Below are positions 1 to 10,954 of a DNA stretch of 64,000 nt, piece by piece. The notes below the pieces were generated by a model that worked only from the letters and a program-made list of their open reading frames with translations, ran no database searches and was not told the DNA's origin. The position numbers were made by a program, and so were the translations under genes. How positions within the stretch are numbered: the stretch's first letter is position 1; each line of letters opens with the position of its first letter. The stretch comes from TK10-74A sp965217625 (GTDB lineage: Bacteria > Chloroflexota > Dehalococcoidia > Bin125), in assembly GCA_965217625.1 (NCBI GenBank), contig OZ244557.1:2232001-2296000 (forward strand), in the 5' to 3' direction.

Positions 1-2
1 GC

Positions 3-143
3 CGCGCCACGTTGCCGCCACGCCCGGCGCTCAGTACGGTGAGCGTGGACCAGGAAGCGAGGCGACGCCCCATGTCCGCGACGCCACCCCCGACGGGAGC
101 CCCAGCCGCCGCGATCGTCGCGGCGGTGACGATTGCGTCCTGA
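3..143 (+). CDS. possible C-terminal end of an upstream gene (uncertain)
   Basis: An open frame enters the window at its left edge and runs 46 codons to a TGA. Most third positions are G or C, which fits coding sequence in this genome but is also expected by chance. The residues (ending ...AAIVAAVTIAS) match no family I recognise. The stretch from 144 to the cimA start shows no gene and no clear promoter. The frame could equally be non-coding leader sequence. Confidence 0.2.
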   Translation, partial: RATLPPRPALSTVSVDQEARRRPMSATPPPTGAPAAAIVAAVTIAS

Positions 144-254
144 GCGGCGCTCGCCCCCCGCGACCCCCGCACGGGTTCGCCCCTCCGCGTCCGCCCCACC
201 CCGATCCCCCCGGCCCGCGCCGCTGGCCCCGGCGCACGGCGCTTGGAGCGCGAG

Positions 255-1900
<1,646 letters not shown>

Positions 1901-1904
<4 letters not shown>

Positions 1905-3172
1905 CCGGGCTCCGGGCGTCCGCCCGCCCGCGCGACGAAGTAGTTGTGGAACGCGTCGCTCTGCGAGCGCACGACCTCCACCGCCAGCCCCGCGGCGGCG
2001 AGCAGGTCGCGCGTCGCCTCGTGGCCCCAGAGCGCGCCCAGGCCGTCGCCGCCGCAGGCCACTGAGTGGGGCACGCAGTGCATCAGCGAGAGGTCGTACA
2101 TGACCTCCATCAGCGGCCGGCCCAGGTTGCGCTCCAGCCGGCTGGAGGCCGCGATCTCCGTCGCCACGAACAGGCCGCCGGGGGCGATGATCCGCGCCAC
2201 GGCCTCGACGATCTGCCTGGGATTGGGCGTGTCGTGCAGCATCCCGAAGGCCAGCATCAGATCGTGTGACTCGGGCAGCTGCGTCACGTCGGCCTCGACG
2301 AAGGCGCAGTTGCCGACGCCGGCCCGTTCCACGTCAGCCGCCGACAGCCGCACGGCGGTGGGGTTCAGGTCGTAGCCCGTGAATCGGCTGCGCGGGTAGC
2401 GGCGCGCCAGCTCGATCAGCAGCCGCCCCCGCCCCGAGCCCGCCTCGCCCACGCTGATGCCGCCCTCGAGCGCGGCGGCCAGTTCCGGGGCGGCGCGGAA
2501 GGCGGGCGCGAGCCCGTGCGCCGGCCGCGGCAGGATGTGGATCAAGCTCTCCCACTCGTTGGCCATGCCCGCCTCGAGCCGCACGCCGTCGCCGGCCCGG
2601 ATGAGCGCGATCAGGCGGTCGTCGGCGGGGTCGCGCGGCGTCGTGCTGTCGAGCAGGTCGAGGAACGAGTCGGGGCGCTCCGGCGTGAGCAGCGCGCGCT
2701 GCGGCGGCGCCAGCCGGAACTGTCGCGTGGCCGCGCGGTAGGTCACGATGCGGTGCGCGGCCAGCGCCTGCAGGATGGCGCGCACGTAGCGCCCGTCGAT
2801 GCCCGTCTGCGCCGCGATGCGATGCACGCTGGCGGGCGGCAGTTCGCGCAGCGCCTCGACGACGCCGGTCGCCGTCGCGACGCGCAGCACCCGCTGCAGG
2901 AGCGAGCCCCGCATCGCGTCCAGCAGGTACTTCGCGAAGTCGACTTCCCCCGGCTGCGAGGGCGGCTGCGATGGCGCGTCGGCGGGCGGGCCCCACAGCG
3001 CCTCGCGCACCGACGCGCGCGAGGACACGCCCAGCCGGCTGAGGATCTCCGCGACGTGGTACTTGACCCCGTCCTTGGAGATGCCCAGCTGCTCGGCCAC
3101 CTCGCGGTTGGTCAGCCCCGCGGCGACGAGGCCGGCGACTTCGCGCTGACGATCGGTGAGTGCGTCGGCCAT
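1901..3172 (-). CDS. LuxR-type HTH fused to a Rv2258c-like SAM-dependent methyltransferase
   Basis: A 423-residue three-part protein. Residues 1-60 are a LuxR/GerE helix-turn-helix (LTDRQREVAGLVAAGLTN, then GISKDGVKYHVAEIL). A short Pro/Gln-rich linker follows. Residues about 80-180 form a winged-helix dimerisation segment of the kind that precedes methyltransferases of the Rv2258c and O-methyltransferase type. Residues about 230-415 are a class I methyltransferase with SAM motif EAGSGRGRLLIELA and an acidic GYDLNP end of strand beta2. LuxR output domains are normally coupled to receiver or ligand domains, so a catalytic partner is unusual. It may be a DNA-bound methyltransferase or a regulator sensing SAM or a small-molecule substrate. 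No substrate can be read from the sequence. It converges on cimA with a 4-base overlap and reads alone. Confidence 0.8.
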
Positions 3173-3325
3173 GTCGCCAGCTTATGGCCCCGGGGGCCGA
3201 TCCGCGCGGCCGGGCCGGGCGCTGTGGACCAGGCCGCGATAGAATGAGATCGGCCCCAGCGTGACGGGAGCGCTGGGGAACCCAACGCGGCGTTCGCGCG
3301 TCGTGCGGGATGAAGGGGGTGACGG

Positions 3326-3538
3326 GTGGAAGACGGGCTGTTCGCGTTCCCGCCGTGCCAGCGCTGCGACACGGGGCACCTCGTGCCGTTGTCGGACTTT
3401 GGCAGCCAGGGAGCGGCGATTCACTACAAGGCGTGGGTCTGCACGAATGGGAACTGCGGCTACAACATCAAGATTCGGAACGGCGATGTCTACATCGACG
3501 AGCCCATCCTGGAGGGTGAGTCCGGCCGCCGGCGCTAG
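3326..3538 (+). CDS. small zinc-ribbon protein
   Basis: A 70-residue protein with C11-x2-C14 and C39-x4-C44, the four-cysteine layout of a zinc ribbon. The sequence between (HLVPLSDFG...IHYKAWVC) looks like a folded beta-rich domain, and the tail is basic. The GTG start has a strong AAGGGGG ribosome site at 3313-3319, 6 bases upstream. No catalytic residues are visible. A role as a nucleic-acid- or protein-binding adaptor is only a guess. The 3' end overlaps the following LysM gene, so the two are probably translated together. Confidence 0.7.
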   Translation: MEDGLFAFPPCQRCDTGHLVPLSDFGSQGAAIHYKAWVCTNGNCGYNIKIRNGDVYIDEPILEGESGRRR

Positions 3539-4106
3539 CGACTCGGGCGCGCAGCCCCTGCCGCCGCCCGGGGCGGATGGCCCCCCACCCGACGAGACCG
3601 TCTGGTCTGGTCCGGTGCTGGGTTTCCTGCTCACCCTGGTGGTGGCGGTCCCCATCATCTTCGCCGTGCTGATGCTGACGACCTTCAGCGTGCTGCGAGA
3701 CACGGGCGCCGGCGCCCAGGACGCCGTCGCCGCCGAGAGCGCCGAGGCGGCGCAGGCCCTCGCGGACGCCGAGGCCGCGCCGGTGGCCGAGACGGCCGCC
3801 ATCGCGCCCGATGCGGCGACGGACGCCGCTGCCGCCGCCGTCGCCGCCGCCCTGGCCGAGGCCGAGGTGCCGGCGCAGCAACTCGACCAGATCTACGTGG
3901 TGGTGCCGGGCGACGTGCTGAGCAAGATCGCGCAGCGCTTCGCCGTCACCACCGCCGCGCTGGCCGCCTACAACGAGCTGAGCAACCCCAACGCGCTGCG
4001 CATCGGCCAGGAGCTGCGCATCCCGCCGCCTGGCTACCAGCCGCCGGACCCGGAGGCCCAGGAGCAGACGGACTTCGCCAGCGGACCGCTGTCGCCGCAG
4101 GGCTAG
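3516..4106 (+). CDS. membrane-anchored LysM-domain protein
   Basis: About 196 residues. After a short proline-rich cytoplasmic start comes one hydrophobic helix (VLGFLLTLVVAVPIIFAVLM, roughly residues 35-58), then about 70 residues rich in Ala/Glu. A single LysM domain follows near residues 128-175 (YVVVPGDVLSKIAQRF ... NPNALRIGQELRIP), with a short Pro/Glu tail. LysM binds peptidoglycan-like glycans, so this is probably a type II membrane protein reaching the cell wall or envelope surface. The start is uncertain: GTG 3516 lies inside the last codons of the zinc-ribbon gene and directly abuts GGAGG, and no methionine precedes the helix. The overlap suggests coupling to the upstream gene. The tRNA-Pro gene follows 76 bases later. 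Confidence 0.75.
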   Translation: MSPAAGASDSGAQPLPPPGADGPPPDETVWSGPVLGFLLTLVVAVPIIFAVLMLTTFSVLRDTGAGAQDAVAAESAEAAQALADAEAAPVAETAAIAPDAATDAAAAAVAAALAEAEVPAQQLDQIYVVVPGDVLSKIAQRFAVTTAALAAYNELSNPNALRIGQELRIPPPGYQPPDPEAQEQTDFASGPLSPQG

Positions 4107-4142
4107 CGGTCCCGCGCCGGCCGCCGTCTGCGCCCCGCGCGA

Positions 4143-4172
4143 TTGTTCGAGCGCGACACGCTCGCCTACGCT
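4143..4172 (+). promoter_or_regulatory. putative promoter of tRNA-Pro
   Basis: TTGTTC at 4143-4148 and TACGCT at 4167-4172 are separated by 18 bases and would start transcription about 4-5 bases before the tRNA 5' end. The spacing is good, but the -10 match is moderate. Confidence 0.4.
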
Positions 4173-4182
4173 GAGCCGGCGT

Positions 4183-4259
<77 letters not shown>

Positions 4260-4287
4260 TCCCCGACTCTCCCCGCCGCCGCGGTCC

Positions 4288-5874
<1,587 letters not shown>

Positions 5875-5989
5875 GGATGATGAACCGGAGCGAGATCGGG
5901 AAGAGGGGGTTGCTGCGCTCACGGTACCGGCTGCGCGGCTTGCGGGGGGTGTCGAGCCAGACGCTCGCCCGGCTCTAGACTGTGTTGTC

Positions 5990-7213
5990 ATGACCGACGC
6001 CCCCACCGGCCACCAGCCCCCGCCCGACCCCCCGGGCGCCCTGACGGGACTGCGCGTCCTGGATCTGACCGACGAGCGCGCCATCTACGGCGCGAAGCTC
6101 ATCGCCGACCTCGGCGCCGACGTCGTGCGGCCGGAGCCGCCCTCGGGCGACCCGCTGCGGCAGCGCGGCCCCTTCGCCGGCGGCGAGCCGGGCCCGGGCC
6201 GATCCCTCTGGTACGCCTACTTCGCCTCCAGCCGCCGCTCGCTCACGCTCGACCTCGAGGCGGCGGCCGGGCGGGCGCGCCTGCGCGAGCTCGCGCGCGC
6301 GGCGGACGTCGTCCTGGACAACGGCGCCCTGGCCCGCGCCGGCATCGACGCCGAGGAGCTGCTCGCCGAGCGGCCGGGGATCGTCGTCGTGCGGTCCACG
6401 TCGTTCGGCCGCGACGGCCCCTGGCGCGACTACCTCGCGCCCGATCTGGTCGCCTCGGCGCTGGGCGGCATCTGCGCCACGACCGGCGACGTCGACACGC
6501 CGCCGCTCAAACTGTTCGGCGAGCTGGCGTTCATGATCTCCGGGGCCTACGTGGCGGTCGGCGCGCTGGCCGCCCTACGCTACGCGCGCGAGAGCGGCCG
6601 GGGCCAGATCGTCGACGCCGCCGTGCACGAGGCGCTGCCGACGGCGCTGGAACACGTGCTGATGTACGCGTGGTACTGCGACCTGGTGGAGTGGGCCGAG
6701 ACGCCGGTCCTGCCGCGGCAGGGGGCGCTGCACTGGACGACCGTGTACCAGGTCCTGCAGGCGCGCGGCGGCGGCATCATGGTCACGCCCACGCCCGACC
6801 CGGAGGCGCAACTCGCCTGGCTCGTCGAGGAAGGCTTCATCGAGGACCTGCTCGACCCGAAGTGGCAGGATCCCGACCTGTGGGTGGAGTACGTGCGGCG
6901 CCTCATGGACGTGATGCGGACCTGGGTGCCCACGAAGGAGGTGGGCGCCCTGTTCGAGGAGGCGCAGGCGCGCCACGCGCCCTACGGCCGCGTCCTGCCG
7001 CCCGAGCTGCTGCTCGACAACCCCCAACTGGCGGCGCGAGGCTGGTGGCAGCCCCGCACCATCGCCGGCGCCGCCGTGAGCGGCCCCGGCGGGCCGTACC
7101 GCTTCGACCGGACGCCGTGGCGCGCCGCCGACGAGACGGCCGCCGTCGCCGCCGCCGGCCCGCCCCCCACGCCCGAGGCGCTGCTCTCGGCGGTCGGCTG
7201 GGACGACCGATGA
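5990..7213 (+). CDS. CaiB/BaiF family III CoA-transferase, probable non-catalytic subunit
   Basis: A 407-residue family III CoA-transferase, recognised by GLRVLDLTDERA...LIADLGADVV at the N-terminus, the VLDNGALARAGID region and GRGQIVDAAVHEAL. The family transfers CoA between carboxylates through an aspartyl-CoA thioester. Aligned by eye with its neighbour, the expected catalytic Asp falls near residue 181, where this protein has Phe (FGELAFMISG). That suggests a structural subunit, as in heteromeric members such as BbsEF, where only one partner is catalytic. It overlaps the next gene by ATGA, consistent with coupled synthesis of a heterodimer. The -10-like TAGACT at 5976-5981 lies so close to the ATG that the transcript may be nearly leaderless. 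The acyl substrates are unknown. Confidence 0.85.
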   Translation: MTDAPTGHQPPPDPPGALTGLRVLDLTDERAIYGAKLIADLGADVVRPEPPSGDPLRQRGPFAGGEPGPGRSLWYAYFASSRRSLTLDLEAAAGRARLRELARAADVVLDNGALARAGIDAEELLAERPGIVVVRSTSFGRDGPWRDYLAPDLVASALGGICATTGDVDTPPLKLFGELAFMISGAYVAVGALAALRYARESGRGQIVDAAVHEALPTALEHVLMYAWYCDLVEWAETPVLPRQGALHWTTVYQVLQARGGGIMVTPTPDPEAQLAWLVEEGFIEDLLDPKWQDPDLWVEYVRRLMDVMRTWVPTKEVGALFEEAQARHAPYGRVLPPELLLDNPQLAARGWWQPRTIAGAAVSGPGGPYRFDRTPWRAADETAAVAAAGPPPTPEALLSAVGWDDR

Positions 7214-8436
7214 CCGGCCCGCGCCCCCTCGACGGCGTGCGCGTGCTCGACTTCACGCACGTGCTCGCGGGCCCCTTCGGGACGCGCGTCCTGGGCGATC
7301 TGGGCGCCGACGTGGTCAAGGTGTCCACGGCCGGCCGCGCCCAGGGCGTGGGGGCGGACCCGGCGCGGCCGTATTACGTCATGTGGAACCGCAACAAACG
7401 CGCGCTGGCGCTCAACATGGCGACGGACGAGGCGCGGGCGATCGGCCTGGCCCTCGCGACCCGCGCCGACGTGCTGATCGACAACTTCTCGCCGGGCGTG
7501 CTCGACCGCTGGGGCCTGGGTGAGTCCGTGCTGCGCGCGGTCAACCCCGGCCTGATCGCGGTTGGCATGTCGGGCATGGGCGACGGCGGCCCCTGGTCGG
7601 GCTACGTCACCTACGCCCCCACCATCCACGCGCTCGCCGGCCTGACGGCGCTCACCGGCGTGCCCGGCCGCGACGACATCGGCATCGGCTTCTCCTACAA
7701 CGACCACGCCGCCGGGCTGCACGCCGCGCTGGCCGTGCTGGCGGCCCTGGAGGCGCGCCGCCGCGACGGCGTCGGCCAGCGCATCGAGGTCGCGCAGTTC
7801 GAGACGGGCGTCAACTTCCTGGGCCCCACCCTGCTTGACCTGGCCGTCAACGGCGGCCGTGCGCAGGCCACGGGCAACCGCCTGCCGTACGACGCCGCCG
7901 CCCCGCACGACTGCTACCCCTGCCGCCCGCTGGCCGATGCCGTGCCCGGCGAGGAGGAGCGCTGGGTGGCGATCGCCGTCATGACCGACGGCCAGTGGCG
8001 GTCCCTGCGCGCGCTGCTGGGCGATCCCGCCTGGGCCCGCGACCCCGCCCTCGACAGCGCGGCGGGCCGCGTGGCGGCAATGGACGCCATCGATCGGGAG
8101 ATGGCGGCCTGGACGCGGACGCAGGACGCGGAGGCCGTCATGCAGCGCTGCCAGGCGGCCGGCGTGCCGGCCGGCGTCGTGCAGTCCGGCGTCGACCTGA
8201 CGCAGCGCGACCCGCAGCTGCGTGCGAGCGGCTTCTTCACCACCGCGGAGGGGGAGCACCCCACCGTCGGCGTGCAGCACGTCGAGCGGCTGCCGCTACG
8301 CTTCTCGGCGACGCCGATCGAGACGTACGCCCGCTCGCGCCTGACCGGCGAGGACACCGCCGCCATCCTGCACGACTGGCTCGGCGTGCCGCCCGAGGAG
8401 GTCGCGGCCGGCGAGGCGTCCGGCATCCTCCGCTAG
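7210..8436 (+). CDS. CaiB/BaiF family III CoA-transferase, catalytic subunit
   Basis: A 408-residue family III CoA-transferase. The start is ATG 7210, overlapping the previous stop as ATGA; frames reaching further upstream lie inside the other gene. Family features are GVRVLDFTHVLAGPFGTRVL, LGADVVKV, the NRNKRALALNM block and GVGQRIEVAQFE. The catalytic Asp is present at residue 165 (GFSYNDHAAGL), unlike in the upstream partner. Together they probably form one enzyme that activates an organic acid using the CoA of another acyl-CoA. Related pairs act on aromatic succinates, malate or carnitine. The neighbourhood does not settle the substrate, although the nearby hydrolase and LLM oxidoreductase genes suggest degradation of organic compounds. 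Confidence 0.88.
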   Translation: MTGPRPLDGVRVLDFTHVLAGPFGTRVLGDLGADVVKVSTAGRAQGVGADPARPYYVMWNRNKRALALNMATDEARAIGLALATRADVLIDNFSPGVLDRWGLGESVLRAVNPGLIAVGMSGMGDGGPWSGYVTYAPTIHALAGLTALTGVPGRDDIGIGFSYNDHAAGLHAALAVLAALEARRRDGVGQRIEVAQFETGVNFLGPTLLDLAVNGGRAQATGNRLPYDAAAPHDCYPCRPLADAVPGEEERWVAIAVMTDGQWRSLRALLGDPAWARDPALDSAAGRVAAMDAIDREMAAWTRTQDAEAVMQRCQAAGVPAGVVQSGVDLTQRDPQLRASGFFTTAEGEHPTVGVQHVERLPLRFSATPIETYARSRLTGEDTAAILHDWLGVPPEEVAAGEASGILR

Positions 8437-8446
8437 CCACAGCGCC

Positions 8447-8477
8447 TTGACATCGGATAGTACACATGTTCTATTAT
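8447..8477 (+). promoter_or_regulatory. promoter with LexA-like operator upstream of the radical SAM gene
   Basis: A perfect -35 hexamer TTGACA (8447-8452) and a -10-like TATTAT (8472-8477) are 19 bases apart. The spacer holds an inverted repeat at 8458-8473, TAGTAC-ACAT-GTTCTA. Its core GTAC-N4-GTTC matches 7 of 8 fixed positions of the GAAC-N4-GTTC box bound by Gram-positive-type LexA. A repressor there would block polymerase directly. The AT-rich character stands out against the local GC content. Confidence 0.55.
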
Positions 8478-8502
8478 GGTCCGGCCGGGAAGGGCGGACG
8501 CC

Positions 8503-9396
8503 GTGGTCGAGTACCGCGAGATCGAGTGCAAGTCGGCGCTCAACCGGGTGCGGGGCATGCCCTTCGCGTGGTCGCTCAACCCGTACCGCGGCTGCGTGCA
8601 CGCCTGTCACTACTGCTTCGCGCGCCCCACGCACCGCTTCTTCGAGCTGGGCATCGGCGACGACTTCACCGGCATCATCTACGTCAAGCGCAACCTGGCC
8701 GAGGTGCTGGCGGGCGAGCTGTCGCGTCCGGGCTGGCGGCGGGAGCAGGTCGCGCTGGGCACCGCGACCGACCCCTACCAGCCCGCCGAGGGCCGCTATC
8801 GCCTGACCCGCGCCGCGCTGGAGCAGTTCGCGCGCTTCCGCAGCCCCGTCTCGCTGCTCACCAAGAACCCACTCATCGTGCGCGACCTCGACGTGCTGCA
8901 AGACCTCGACGCCCGCGCGGAACTCAGCGTCGCCTTCAGCGTGCCGACCGTCGATCGGGAGATCTGGCGCCGCACGGAGCCGGGCACGGCCCCGCCCATG
9001 CAGCGCCTCGCCGCGATGCGGCGGCTGGCCGACGCGGGCGTCAACGCGGGCGTGCTGATGGCGCCGCTGCTGCCCGGGCTCTCGGCCGACCGGGCGCAGG
9101 TCGAGCGGACCGTGCGCGCCGCGGCCGATCACGGGGCGCGCTTCGTCGGATCGGGCCTGCTCAATCTGAGCGCGGAGCTGCGCGACTACTACTTCGACTT
9201 CCTGGCGGCGGAGTACCCGTCGCTGCTCGACGGTTACCGTCGACTCTACGGGGAGAAGTACGCTCCCAAGCGATACCGGGAGCGCGTCTCGGCGCGCGTG
9301 CTGGAGCTGCAGCGCCTGGCGGGCATCCCGGAGCGGGCCGATCGGCCCCGCGCCGTGACGCCTGTGGTACGGCAGTTGGGCCTGCCCCTGCGCTAG
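8503..9396 (+). CDS. Rv2578c-type radical SAM protein (SPL-like)
   Basis: About 297 residues. The [4Fe-4S]-binding cysteines are C31-x3-C35-x2-C38 (GCVHACHYCF), the spacing of radical SAM enzymes. The opening NPYRGCVHACHYCFAR, then GTATDPYQP and LLTKNPLIVRD, are typical of the Rv2578c family, which is related to spore-photoproduct lyase. The natural substrate is not established; a DNA- or nucleotide-repair role has been proposed for relatives. I start at GTG 8503, with GGAAGG at 8488-8493. The ATG at 8476 would overlap the -10 box and add nine residues without a ribosome site. The promoter holds a LexA-like box. The gene precedes an epoxide-hydrolase-like gene by 33 bases, so the two may be cotranscribed. 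Confidence 0.82.
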   Translation: MVEYREIECKSALNRVRGMPFAWSLNPYRGCVHACHYCFARPTHRFFELGIGDDFTGIIYVKRNLAEVLAGELSRPGWRREQVALGTATDPYQPAEGRYRLTRAALEQFARFRSPVSLLTKNPLIVRDLDVLQDLDARAELSVAFSVPTVDREIWRRTEPGTAPPMQRLAAMRRLADAGVNAGVLMAPLLPGLSADRAQVERTVRAAADHGARFVGSGLLNLSAELRDYYFDFLAAEYPSLLDGYRRLYGEKYAPKRYRERVSARVLELQRLAGIPERADRPRAVTPVVRQLGLPLR

Positions 9397-9429
9397 CCTC
9401 GCGGAGCGCGCCGACGGAAGGATGCGAGC

Positions 9430-10389
9430 ATGACGATCGAGCACCGGCAGCTGGCGCTCTCGACCGGGATCTCGATGCACGTCGCGGAGCAGGGCGACGG
9501 CCCGGCCGTCGTCTTCGTGCACGGCTTCCCGGAGCTGTGGTACTCGTGGCGGCATCAACTGCCCGCCCTGGCGGAAGCGGGCTGCCGCGCCATCGCGCCC
9601 GACATGCGCGGCTACGGCCGCACCAGCGCGCCCCCCAACGTCGAGGACTACGCCCACCGCTTGGTCTGCGACGACCTGCTCGCCCTGCTGGACGCCCTCT
9701 CGCTGGAGCAGGCCGTCTTCGTCGGCCACGACTGGGGCGGCGCGATCGTCTGGGCGATGGCGCTGCACCACCCGACGCGGGTGCGGGCCGTCGCAGGGAT
9801 CAACACGCCCTACCGCGGCCAGCCGCCGGCGCCGCTGCTGGAGATGGTCAAGGGTCGCCCCGGCGTCTGGGACTACCAGTTCTACTTCCAGGAGCCCGGC
9901 GTCGCCGAGGCCGAGCTGGAGGCCGACCCCGAGCGCACGATGTCGCTGCTCCTACGCAGCAGCGACCCCGCCGATCAGCTGGACGCCCTGGGCGGTACCA
10001 AGAGCGTCCGCGAGCGCGGCGGCATCCTGGTGGGCCTGCCCGAGCGTCCGGTGCGCAGTATCATGCTCAGCGCCGAGGATCTGGCCGTGTTCGTGGACGC
10101 GTACCGCGCGACCGGCTTCCGCGGGCCGCTCAACTGGTACCGCAACGACCGCCGGAACTGGGAGTGGGGCGAGGAGAGCAAGGCGGCGCGGATCGGCTGC
10201 CCGGCGCTGATGGTCACGGCCGGCAAGGACCCGGTCCTCACGCCCAGGCTCTCCGAGGGGATGGAGCGCATCATCCCGCAGCTGCAGCGCGGCCACATCG
10301 AGCAGTGCGGCCACTGGACGCAGCAGGAACGCCCCGATGAACTGAACCGCATCCTGCTCGACTGGCTGGCCGGGCTGCCCCCGGCATAA
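9430..10389 (+). CDS. epoxide hydrolase (alpha/beta-hydrolase fold)
   Basis: A 319-residue alpha/beta hydrolase. The oxyanion motif HGFPE sits near residue 31. The nucleophile elbow GHDWGG has Asp101 rather than Ser, which marks the epoxide hydrolase/haloalkane dehalogenase branch. A cap-region tyrosine (FRGPLNWYRN) can serve as ring-opening acid, and the catalytic His lies in GHWTQQERP near residue 295. HGFPE plus the NWYRN tyrosine favours epoxide hydrolase over dehalogenase. The reaction is opening of an epoxide to a vicinal diol through an ester intermediate. GGAAGG precedes the ATG. It lies between the radical SAM and PNPOx-like genes, all on the plus strand with short gaps. Confidence 0.85.
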   Translation: MTIEHRQLALSTGISMHVAEQGDGPAVVFVHGFPELWYSWRHQLPALAEAGCRAIAPDMRGYGRTSAPPNVEDYAHRLVCDDLLALLDALSLEQAVFVGHDWGGAIVWAMALHHPTRVRAVAGINTPYRGQPPAPLLEMVKGRPGVWDYQFYFQEPGVAEAELEADPERTMSLLLRSSDPADQLDALGGTKSVRERGGILVGLPERPVRSIMLSAEDLAVFVDAYRATGFRGPLNWYRNDRRNWEWGEESKAARIGCPALMVTAGKDPVLTPRLSEGMERIIPQLQRGHIEQCGHWTQQERPDELNRILLDWLAGLPPA

Positions 10390-10420
10390 CCCCGCAAGAC
10401 CGCGACGGAACGAGGACCAC

Positions 10421-10945
10421 ATGCCGCCCCTGACCCCCGCCGAACGCAACGCCTTCCTCGACGCGCCGGGCGTGCTGATGCGTATCGCCACCGTCGACGC
10501 GCAGGGCGACCCGCACGTCGCCCCGATCTGGTTCCTGCACGAGGAGGGGCGCCTCTGGTTCACCCCCCGCGCGATGTCGGACTGGCTGACGCACATCCGC
10601 GCGCATCCCGGCATCGCCTGCGCGATCGACGAGACGGCCACGCCGGCACGCAAGCTCGTCGTGGAGGGCGAGGCGGAGATCGTCCACGACCTCGGCGCGG
10701 ACGACGTCTGGCGCGACCTCTACCGCCGCATCGCGGAGCGCTACATCTCGCCGGCCGCCGCCGCGGCTTACATCGGCAACACGATCGACCAGCCGCGCGC
10801 CCTCTGCGCGCTCCCGCTCGCGTCGGCGCGCATCCGGAGCTGGCGCATGCCCCTGGGCGACGAGCCGCGCAGCGGCATCTGGCACCGTCGCTACTACGTG
10901 CCCGGCAGCAAGTACGGCGCCGAGGCCGGATCGACCGCGGAGTAG
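10421..10945 (+). CDS. PNPOx-like split-barrel flavin/F420-binding protein
   Basis: A 174-residue pyridoxamine-5'-phosphate-oxidase-like split barrel. It opens with ERNAFLDAPGVLMRIATVDAQGDPHVAPIWFLHEEGRLWFTPRA, the usual first strands, then HPGIACAIDE and LVVEGEAEI. Proteins like this bind FMN, F420 or haem and often act as F420-dependent reductases or bilin-type reductases. True PdxH residues are not evident, so vitamin B6 synthesis is unlikely. It sits 9 bases before an LLM-class oxidoreductase gene. That pairing is consistent with F420- or FMN-linked redox chemistry, but the cofactor cannot be read from sequence alone. Confidence 0.75.
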   Translation: MPPLTPAERNAFLDAPGVLMRIATVDAQGDPHVAPIWFLHEEGRLWFTPRAMSDWLTHIRAHPGIACAIDETATPARKLVVEGEAEIVHDLGADDVWRDLYRRIAERYISPAAAAAYIGNTIDQPRALCALPLASARIRSWRMPLGDEPRSGIWHRRYYVPGSKYGAEAGSTAE

Positions 10946-10954
10946 GGGGAACCG

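Noticed and set aside
5976..5992. Leaderless start for the first CoA-transferase gene
   Set aside because: TAGACT is close to the ATG, but no -35 is visible and the match is modest; noted only as a possibility in the gene entry.
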